From positions 1 through 10,017 of the forward strand of contig DQSP01000164.1 of NCBI GenBank assembly GCA_015663215.1: 10,017 nucleotides of DNA, written 5' to 3'. Numbering within the stretch: the stretch's first letter is position 1; each line of letters begins with the position of its first letter. The stretch comes from Sulfurimonas sp. (GTDB lineage Bacteria > Campylobacterota > Campylobacteria > Campylobacterales > Sulfurimonadaceae). Positions 5,025 to 10,017 of this stretch are shown in pieces. The notes under the pieces are model-generated. The model searched no databases. It was given only the letters and a program-made list of their open reading frames with translations, and had not been told where the DNA came from. The translations under genes and the position numbers were made by a program.

Positions 5025-6095
5025 TTGGTACTTTTAGGTTCAACTGGTTCTATAGGGATAAATACTCTTCTAGTCGCTTCAAGATTTAACATAAGTGTCG
5101 AAGTTTTAGTGGCTGGAAAGAATATCAAAGTCTTAAATGAGCAGATAAAAGAACACTCCCCAAAAGTAGTTGTAATTGCTGATGAGAAAGATATTCCAAG
5201 TGTAAATCACTCTCGCGTTTATGCAGGAAATGAAGCTATTTTACAAGTCATAGCAGATTCACAAAGTGAGCTTGTAGTCAATGCTTTAGTAGGGTTTTTA
5301 GGACTTCGTCCAACACTTAAAGCATTAGAGTGTAACAAAAAAGTAGCCTTAGCAAACAAAGAATCTTTAGTTGCTTGTGGTGCTTTCATAGATACAAAAA
5401 ATATCCAACCCATAGACAGTGAGCACTTTGGACTTTGGTATCTCCTCCAAGATAGACCAGTACAAAAAATGATAATCACTGCCTCAGGTGGTGCATTTCG
5501 TGACTGGGATATAAAAAAACTCCAAAACGCGACACTTGCAGATACCCAAAAACATCCAAACTGGTCGATGGGACAAAAGATAACCATAGACTCCGCAACC
5601 ATGGTCAACAAAATGTTTGAGCTCCTAGAAGCAAGATGGCTCTTTGGCGAAGGTCATTATGATGCCATCATTGAAACAAAATCCCTCATACATGCACTCA
5701 TAGACTTTAAAGATGGTTCAACAACAGCTCACTTCGCAAACGCGAGTATGCAACTCCCTATCGCATTTGCACTTGATAAGCAGATGGATGAGAACATTTT
5801 AGAGCATGTTAATTTAGTCAAAACTGGTGGTTTAGAGTTTAGAGAGATTACTCGTGATAGATATCCTGTTTGGGAGATAAAAGATGAGTTACTCCAAAAC
5901 CCAGAAAGAGGACTTATTGTAAACGCAGCAAATGAAGCTGCAATCGAGCTTTTTATCAATAAAGAAATAGGTTTTATGGATATAAGTAAAAATATTATCA
6001 ATGCCTATGAAAAATTTACACAAGTAGCACAAAATGTTGATGATGTATTTTTAATCGACAAGGAAGTAAGGGCATATGTTAGGAGCTGTAAATGA
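5025..6095 (+). CDS. dxr: 1-deoxy-D-xylulose 5-phosphate reductoisomerase
   Basis: Converts DXP to MEP with NADPH, the committed step of the methylerythritol phosphate isoprenoid pathway, in the cytosol. Visible elements: the nucleotide-binding loop GSTGSIG (5-11), ALANKES (108-114), the metal-binding DSE (131-133) in [19 protein letters not shown] (152-161), [20 protein letters not shown] (177-196), the third metal ligand E202 in LLEARWLF, and [11 protein letters not shown] near the end. The length of 356 is slightly short for the family. The start is TTG directly after the cdsA stop, with GAGGT (5011-5015) 9 nt upstream inside cdsA. No later start is possible because GSTGSIG begins at residue 5. 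The gene overlaps tsaD by 4 nt (ATGA). Confidence 0.94.
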   Translation: MVLLGSTGSIGINTLLVASRFNISVEVLVAGKNIKVLNEQIKEHSPKVVVIADEKDIPSVNHSRVYAGNEAILQVIADSQSELVVNALVGFLGLRPTLKALECNKKVALANKESLVACGAFIDTKNIQPIDSEHFGLWYLLQDRPVQKMIITASGGAFRDWDIKKLQNATLADTQKHPNWSMGQKITIDSATMVNKMFELLEARWLFGEGHYDAIIETKSLIHALIDFKDGSTTAHFANASMQLPIAFALDKQMDENILEHVNLVKTGGLEFREITRDRYPVWEIKDELLQNPERGLIVNAANEAAIELFINKEIGFMDISKNIINAYEKFTQVAQNVDDVFLIDKEVRAYVRSCK

Positions 6096-7081
6096 TACTA
6101 AGCATAGAGAGTTCATGTGATGATAGTGCAATAGCTATCACCGACATAAAAACAAAAAAATTACTTTTTCATAAAAAAATCAGTCAAGAGATAGAGCATA
6201 GTGTTTATGGTGGTGTTGTTCCTGAACTTGCTGCTCGTCTTCATGCAGAAGCACTACCTAAGATACTAGAACAAGTAAAAGAGTACTTTCCCAAGCTTAA
6301 AGCTGTTGCTGTTACCTCAACTCCTGGTTTAGCTGTGACACTTGTTGAGGGTGTAACTATGGCAAAGGCTATTGCGGTGGCTTTAGATATTCCTCTCATC
6401 GGTGTAAATCATCTCATCGGACATATTTACTCACTTTTTATTGACAAAAAGGAAACACAATTTCCTCTTACTTGTTTACTAGTCTCAGGTGGACATACAC
6501 AAGTAATGGAAGTTAAAAGTCTTACAGAGATAGAGACAGTTGCTAAAAGTATGGATGATAGTTTTGGCGAGAGTTTTGATAAAGTGGCTAAGATGATGGG
6601 GCTTGGTTATCCTGGTGGTCCTGTGATTCAAGAGCTTGCAAAAGATGGAGATAGACTTAAACATAACTTTACAGTGCCCTTGCATCAGTCACCACTCATC
6701 GCATTTAGCTACTCAGGACTCAAAAATGCAGTGCGTTTAGCTGTTTTAGAAGAAGAAAAGAACGAAAAGCCTGAATTTGAAGACATCGCAGCTTCATTTG
6801 AACATATCGCCACAAAACATTTAACTATGAAACTCAAAAAGTACTTTAAAACTGTTCGACCAAAAACCTTTGCTATAGTTGGTGGGGCATCAGCAAATTT
6901 ATATCTTCGCTCACAGATACTAGAACTTCTCAAGCCTCATAATGCAGAGCTAATTTTAAGTGAACTTAAATACTGTTCAGATAATGCTGCGATGATAGGC
7001 AGAGTGGCAGTAGAGATGTACGAGAAAAAGATGTTTACTTCGCTAGAAGAGTTAGATATAGCCCCAAGAAGTCTTTTATAA
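6092..7081 (+). CDS. tsaD: tRNA N6-adenosine threonylcarbamoyltransferase TsaD
   Basis: Transfers threonylcarbamoyl from TC-AMP to A37 of ANN-decoding tRNAs, working with TsaB and TsaE in the cytosol. Diagnostic motifs: [13 protein letters not shown] near the start, [13 protein letters not shown] (39-51), the metal-binding HLIGH (H107 and H111), LLVSGGHTQ (129-137), [20 protein letters not shown] (157-176), [11 protein letters not shown] (205-215), [10 protein letters not shown] (264-273) and the C-terminal ligand D297 in CSDNAAMIG. The length of 329 is normal. The start overlaps the dxr stop, with AGGAG (6081-6085) 6 nt upstream, so translation is probably coupled. The order cdsA-dxr-tsaD matches the neighbourhood known in Campylobacter (there with one gene between dxr and tsaD). 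This is the third gene of the operon; none of the motifs checked is missing. Confidence 0.94.
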   Translation: MILSIESSCDDSAIAITDIKTKKLLFHKKISQEIEHSVYGGVVPELAARLHAEALPKILEQVKEYFPKLKAVAVTSTPGLAVTLVEGVTMAKAIAVALDIPLIGVNHLIGHIYSLFIDKKETQFPLTCLLVSGGHTQVMEVKSLTEIETVAKSMDDSFGESFDKVAKMMGLGYPGGPVIQELAKDGDRLKHNFTVPLHQSPLIAFSYSGLKNAVRLAVLEEEKNEKPEFEDIAASFEHIATKHLTMKLKKYFKTVRPKTFAIVGGASANLYLRSQILELLKPHNAELILSELKYCSDNAAMIGRVAVEMYEKKMFTSLEELDIAPRSLL

Positions 7082-7147
7082 AACTTAATACTTTATTATA
7101 GTAATTTACTTCATTTTAAAATAAGACTGATATTAACCTATTTCAAA

Positions 7148-7153
7148 TATACT
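7148..7153 (+). promoter_or_regulatory. Possible -10 box of tpx
   Basis: TATACT lies about 20 nt before the AAGGA of tpx, with no convincing -35. The 105-bp gap between tsaD and tpx also holds two short perfect palindromes, AGTAATTTACT (7100-7110) and ATTTTAAAAT (7113-7122), which could be regulator sites upstream of the promoter or chance in AT-rich DNA. No strong terminator for tsaD is visible. Confidence 0.35.
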
Positions 7154-7185
7154 TCTCTCAAAATATTAAAACAAGGAAATTGAAT

Positions 7186-7689
7186 ATGGCAACAACTAAA
7201 TTCAAAGGTACAGATGTAGAGTTATTAGGAAATGAAGTAAATGTAGGAGACAAGGCACCAGCAGTTACTGTTGTAAACTCTGATGGTTTAGGTGATGTAG
7301 TAGTTGGTGGAGCTACTGGTAAGAAACAACTTATAATTGTTGTTCCTTCTTTAGACACAGGTGTATGTGCTACTGAAACTCGTAGCTTTAACCAAAAAGT
7401 TGTTGGTCTTGAAAATGTAACTGCAACTATCGTTTCTCTTGACCTTCCTTTTGCTTCAGGACGTTTTTGTCAATCTGAAGGAATTAACGATTTAGTTGTT
7501 ACTTCTGACTTTAGAAACAAAGACTTTGCTAATGCTTACGGAGTACTTTTAGGTGGATCAGTTTTAGCTGGTGTAACTTGTCGTGCAATCTTCGTAGTAA
7601 ACGAAGAAGGTGTTGTAACTTACAAAGAAATCGTTCCAGAAATCACTGAAGAGCCTAACTACGACGCTGCAATCGCTGCTATTAGCTAA
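7186..7689 (+). CDS. tpx: Thiol peroxidase (atypical 2-Cys peroxiredoxin Tpx)
   Basis: Reduces hydrogen peroxide and organic hydroperoxides with electrons from thioredoxin. Members with a signal peptide exist, but none is seen here, so the enzyme is probably cytosolic. The peroxidatic cysteine is C61 in PSLDTGVCATETRSF and the resolving cysteine is C95 in SGRFCQSEG, the Tpx arrangement. The upstream block GDKAPAVTVV and the downstream DFANAYGVLL are also typical. C132 is an extra cysteine. At 167 residues it has the usual length. The ATG at 7186 is preferred to an in-frame TTG at 7180 because AAGGA (7173-7177) lies 8 nt before the ATG. Codons such as CGT and frequent GTT, ACT and GCT suggest high expression. 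It appears monocistronic. Confidence 0.94.
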   Translation: MATTKFKGTDVELLGNEVNVGDKAPAVTVVNSDGLGDVVVGGATGKKQLIIVVPSLDTGVCATETRSFNQKVVGLENVTATIVSLDLPFASGRFCQSEGINDLVVTSDFRNKDFANAYGVLLGGSVLAGVTCRAIFVVNEEGVVTYKEIVPEITEEPNYDAAIAAIS

Positions 7690-7697
7690 ACCCCTTT

Positions 7698-7730
7698 AAA
7701 GAAGATGAGTCTTTATGACTCTGACTCTTT
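7698..7730 (+). terminator. Weak candidate terminator after tpx
   Basis: GAGTC (7707-7711) can pair with GACTC at 7717-7721 across a TTTAT loop, or with a second GACTC at 7723-7727, which is followed by TTT. AAAG/CTTT can add an outer stem. The U-tract is short, so the hairpin is plausible but not a strong intrinsic terminator. Confidence 0.35.
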
Positions 7731-7777
7731 AGACTATTTCCCTTACAAAATCCCTTAAGCATTCAAACAAAATACTT

Positions 7778-7797
7778 TGATATAATACTCCTATAAT
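7778..7797 (+). promoter_or_regulatory. Tandem -10 boxes before the outer membrane protein gene
   Basis: The extended -10 TGATATAAT (7778-7786) is followed by a second TATAAT (7792-7797). The first gives a start near 7793 and a leader of about 27 nt containing AAGGAG. The second would start near 7804, leaving the ribosome-binding site almost at the 5' end, so the first is more likely used. A 7-bp direct repeat TCCCTTA (7739-7745 and 7751-7757, 12-bp period) lies upstream. Confidence 0.55.
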
Positions 7798-7819
7798 ACA
7801 AATGCAAGGAGATAAAAAT

Positions 7820-8587
7820 ATGAAAAAAACATTAATAACATTAGCCTCTATAACACTTTTTACAAGTGCCTTAAATGCTGATATAGCTAGAGTAGAGATG
7901 GGTGGTGGTGCATGGAACCAAACACCAAAAGGCATACTTTCCTATACGGATGGTGCTACTGCAGGTACATACACTTCGGATGAAAAAGAGGATCAAAGTA
8001 TTTATGCTTGGTTACTCATAAAGCATCCTCTCCCTGTTCTTCCAAACTTAAGACTAGAGTACACTACTTTAAAAGACACTGGTATAGTAAGTGGTTCATT
8101 TAGCGGATTTACTGTTCCTGGTGCTACAACAACTAGTTCTCTTGATATAACACAGTATGATGTCATCCCTTACTACAACCTACTTGATAATACTTTTTGG
8201 ACTACGGTAGATGTTGGACTAGACTTAAAAGTAATGGAGACTACATATAAGGTTGATGGTGTTAATGTAAATGGTATTGGTGGAATAAGTGCTTATGAAG
8301 ATACAACTTCTGTCATCATTCCTATGGGATATGTAAGAGCCCGTGTTGAAATTCCTGTAACAGATATAGGTTTAGAAGCAGATGTAAAATATATTACCTA
8401 CCAAGGTAACACTGTTTCAGACATAAGAGTCAAAGCTGATTACACTTTAGGCTTTATTCCAGTCGTTCAGCCTGCTATAGAGATAGGATACAGAATGCAA
8501 AAGTTTGATCTAACAAGTGATGATGAAAAAACTAAAATGAATATCGATTTTTCAGGTGTTTATGCAGGTTTAATGTTACGTTTCTAG
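7820..8587 (+). CDS. Outer membrane beta-barrel protein (TIGR04219-like)
   Basis: A 255-residue exported protein. The signal peptide is MKKTLITLASITLFTSALNA, cleaved near residue 20. The mature part alternates polar and aromatic residues as in beta-barrel strands and ends in Phe (GVYAGLMLRF), the signal read by the BAM machinery. The start GGGAWNQTPKG after the signal and KHPLPVLPNLRLEYT further on match my memory of the TIGR04219 outer membrane family common in Campylobacterota; no substrate is known to me. The ATG at 7820 is chosen over the in-frame ATG at 7802 because AAGGAG (7806-7811) is spaced 8 nt before it and the signal peptide begins there. The 3' end overlaps the convergent murB gene by 12 bp. 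Confidence 0.8.
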   Translation: MKKTLITLASITLFTSALNADIARVEMGGGAWNQTPKGILSYTDGATAGTYTSDEKEDQSIYAWLLIKHPLPVLPNLRLEYTTLKDTGIVSGSFSGFTVPGATTTSSLDITQYDVIPYYNLLDNTFWTTVDVGLDLKVMETTYKVDGVNVNGIGGISAYEDTTSVIIPMGYVRARVEIPVTDIGLEADVKYITYQGNTVSDIRVKADYTLGFIPVVQPAIEIGYRMQKFDLTSDDEKTKMNIDFSGVYAGLMLRF

Positions 8588-9358
8588 TATAATAATCTCG
8601 CACTCTAAGAGGATATCAAACTCCTCTTGGACTCTTCTTTTGGCTTCATTTATGAGCCACATCGCATCTTCAAAAACACCATTGCCATTGTTTACAAGAA
8701 AGTTAGCATGTTCCTCACTAAAACACATATCACCTCTCATAACTCCTTTAAGACCAACAGCTTCTATCAAACGCCCTGCATAATCGCCCTTAGGATTTTT
8801 AAAACAGCTTCCTGCACTTGGTGTAGAGGGTTGATTAGAGCGCATCTTTTTAAACATTTCTACTTTTTCTAAACTAAAGCCATTTGTGAGCTTGAAAGTA
8901 GCTTCAAGTATGGGCTTGTCTATGTTTGTATATCTATAGCCATACTCTATTTCATCTGTGTTTTTTTTACCATCTGTAGTAGCCACATCAAGTAAGACAT
9001 TAAAAATCTCAAACTCTTTAAGTCCTGCATTCATGAAAACTAGACCACCGAGTTTTCCCGGAAGATGTGAAAGAAACTCTAAGTTCGCGATGTCATGTTT
9101 TTTACAAAATGAAGCAACTTTTCCAGAAGGAGTAGCCCCTCCAACTTTTAAAACACCATCTTCTATCTTTATGTAATCGTACATTTTTGAGAGCATCATA
9201 AGTGGAGGTGGATTATTTCCGACTAGGGTATTGTTACAAGAGCCTATAAGGTAGTAGTTCTCAACATAAGAGAAGTCATCTTCTAAAAGTGCCACTTCTA
9301 TCTCTGGGCCTATCTTAAAAGAGCTGTATTTTTTAAAGTTGAGCTGTTTTGTTTTCAT
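8576..9358 (-). CDS. murB: UDP-N-acetylenolpyruvoylglucosamine reductase
   Basis: An FAD- and NADPH-dependent enzyme that reduces UDP-GlcNAc-enolpyruvate to UDP-MurNAc, the second committed step of peptidoglycan synthesis. It is the short form typical of Campylobacterota (260 residues, against about 340 in E. coli). Seen: KYSSFKIG (10-17), an FAD-loop region IGSCNNTLVGNNPP, LEFLSHLPGKLGGLVFMNAG (93-112), the arginine of YGYR (R142), the catalytic serine S184 in AGSCFKNP, AGRLIEAVGLKG (194-205), SEEHANFLVN (214-223), and a C-terminal glutamate region ECEIIIL. The start overlaps the fliQ stop (TAATG), and only a poor Shine-Dalgarno precedes it, so translation is probably coupled to fliQ. It is the last gene of the minus-strand operon. 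Confidence 0.92.
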   Translation of the reverse strand: MKTKQLNFKKYSSFKIGPEIEVALLEDDFSYVENYYLIGSCNNTLVGNNPPPLMMLSKMYDYIKIEDGVLKVGGATPSGKVASFCKKHDIANLEFLSHLPGKLGGLVFMNAGLKEFEIFNVLLDVATTDGKKNTDEIEYGYRYTNIDKPILEATFKLTNGFSLEKVEMFKKMRSNQPSTPSAGSCFKNPKGDYAGRLIEAVGLKGVMRGDMCFSEEHANFLVNNGNGVFEDAMWLINEAKRRVQEEFDILLECEIIILET

Positions 9359-9624
9359 TACTCAACAAATTCAGGCATAATCTCGAAGACATGCCGAGCA
9401 AAATCTGTCATTTCGTTAAGCATCCAAGGCATAGTTAAAACTATCACAATAACAACACCGATAATCTTAGGGATGAAAGAGAGTGTCATCTCGTTGATCT
9501 GAGTAGTCGCTTGAAAGATAGAAACTGCAAGTCCTAAAAACATTCCTGTAAGAAGACCAGGCAGTGCTAACATAAGTGCAATTTTAAAAGTTTCAACACC
9601 AAGTGCTACGAGTTTTGCTTCCAT
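9358..9624 (-). CDS. fliQ: Flagellar export apparatus protein FliQ
   Basis: A small integral membrane subunit of the flagellar type III export gate, assembling with FliP and FliR. At 88 residues it has the family's length. It shows the two expected hydrophobic helices (about 14-36 and 50-70) joined by the conserved SIFQATTQINEMTLSFIPKI, the core FliQ motif. The ATG at 9624 follows the mqnD stop with no gap and in the same frame, and AAGGA lies about 8 nt upstream inside the end of mqnD. It overlaps murB by 1 nt. The fliQ-murB pairing recurs in Campylobacter and Helicobacter. Its presence implies a flagellated cell, although no other flagellar gene is in the window. Confidence 0.95.
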   Translation of the reverse strand: MEAKLVALGVETFKIALMLALPGLLTGMFLGLAVSIFQATTQINEMTLSFIPKIIGVVIVIVLTMPWMLNEMTDFARHVFEIMPEFVE

Positions 9625-10017
9625 TTAACTATTCCTTAACTCGGTATATTCAGTAGGGATAAGATACTCTTCTATACTCACAGGTGCATCATAAAACCCA
9701 TGTTTATATCCAAGCTCAAAGAGTTTATCTATCGCTTTATATTGGAGTGGGCTTAGTGTTATCGACTCATCATTTGCATAAAGTTCGAGGTACTTATCTA
9801 AAGTAGGAGCATCTATACGAACAAGGTCGCGTTCAAGTAGCATAGTAGAGAGTCTATCTTTATGGTCTCGTGCAACTTGAACCGCTTTTGTAAGTGTCTC
9901 TTCGTAAGCGATGGCTTTTGTCAGAGGGAGCGAGCGACGAATCGCCATACCACCAAGAGGAAGAGGGAGGTCTTTACCTGCTAACTCCTGCCAAATATCC
10001 CACATCTCGCGTTCCAC
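9625..10017 (-). CDS. mqnD: C-terminal part of a MqnD-like protein (futalosine menaquinone pathway), cut by window edge
   Basis: The frame is open to the window edge. Its first codon here is GTG read as internal Val, so the true start lies beyond 10017. The 130 visible residues fit the C-terminal half of the MqnA/MqnD fold, a periplasmic-binding-protein-like domain used as an enzyme. DLPLPLGGMAIRRSLPL (16-32) is the telling motif, as in MqnD (G-L-P-L-P-L-G-G, then RR and L-P). A helical region follows, ending ELYANDESITLSPLQYKAI. MqnD turns cyclic dehypoxanthinyl futalosine into 1,4-dihydroxy-6-naphthoate, a cytosolic step in menaquinone synthesis by the route used in Campylobacterota. MqnA is the main alternative, because the N-terminal half is missing. 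The stop abuts the fliQ start. Confidence 0.75.
   Translation of the reverse strand: MEREMWDIWQELAGKDLPLPLGGMAIRRSLPLTKAIAYEETLTKAVQVARDHKDRLSTMLLERDLVRIDAPTLDKYLELYANDESITLSPLQYKAIDKLFELGYKHGFYDAPVSIEEYLIPTEYTELRNS

Noticed and set aside
7093..7110. PerR-like box upstream of tpx (TTATTATAGTAATTTA)
   Set aside because: It has AT-rich dyad character but too many departures from the PerR consensus to call without a motif scan.
7180..7185. TTG start for tpx two codons upstream of the ATG
   Set aside because: AAGGA is only 2 nt from the TTG but 8 nt from the ATG, and Tpx homologues begin near MATTKF-like sequence.
7802..7819. Earlier in-frame ATG for the outer membrane protein (adding MQGDKN)
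   Set aside because: The AAGGAG lies inside this stretch and is spaced for the ATG at 7820, and the signal peptide begins MKK at 7820.

Overview
The window looks like a chromosomal segment of a Campylobacterota bacterium (formerly Epsilonproteobacteria), most plausibly close to Sulfurimonas. The basis is AT-rich DNA, extended -10 promoters without a clear -35, a murB-fliQ neighbourhood, a cdsA-dxr-tsaD operon of the kind known in Campylobacter, a futalosine-pathway MqnD-like protein, and an outer membrane protein resembling the TIGR04219 group. The genus is inferred from remembered gene order and protein style, not from a search. No rRNA, tRNA, CRISPR array, transposon or phage gene is visible.

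Layout. Positions 1-198 hold the 3' end of an unrecognised gene. Positions 224-1863 hold an NFACT/RqcH-type ribosome quality control factor followed at once by a very acidic 102-residue protein. Positions 1860-2540 (minus) encode a MerR-family regulator whose stop codon overlaps that of the acidic gene. The regulator is divergent from a run of four small exported or membrane proteins (2644-4216): a periplasmic DsrE-like protein, a 62-residue single-pass membrane protein, a CPWC thioredoxin-fold protein and an exported protein of unknown function. Positions 4269-7081 hold the tight housekeeping operon cdsA (phospholipid synthesis), dxr (isoprenoid synthesis) and tsaD (tRNA t6A modification). 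Next come a monocistronic thiol peroxidase (tpx, 7186-7689) and an outer membrane beta-barrel gene (7820-8587). The right end (8576-10017, minus) is an operon reading mqnD (partial), fliQ, murB.

How it fits together. Most genes are housekeeping: envelope precursors (CdsA, Dxr, MurB), menaquinone (MqnD), flagellar export (FliQ), translation fidelity (TsaD, RqcH) and peroxide defence (Tpx). The least explained part is 1860-4216. There a two-HTH-like MerR protein faces a periplasmic DsrE/thioredoxin-fold cassette across a 103-bp gap. That gap carries two overlapping divergent promoters and a strong 23-bp palindrome. It is the best candidate here for an undescribed regulated system, perhaps periplasmic thiol or sulfur handling, but that function is inference.

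Gene packing is extreme. Two gene pairs (cdsA/dxr and mqnD/fliQ) abut in the same reading frame with only a stop codon between them, and both convergent gene pairs overlap at their 3' ends. The longest stretch without a gene is about 130 bp, so no long non-coding region needs explaining.
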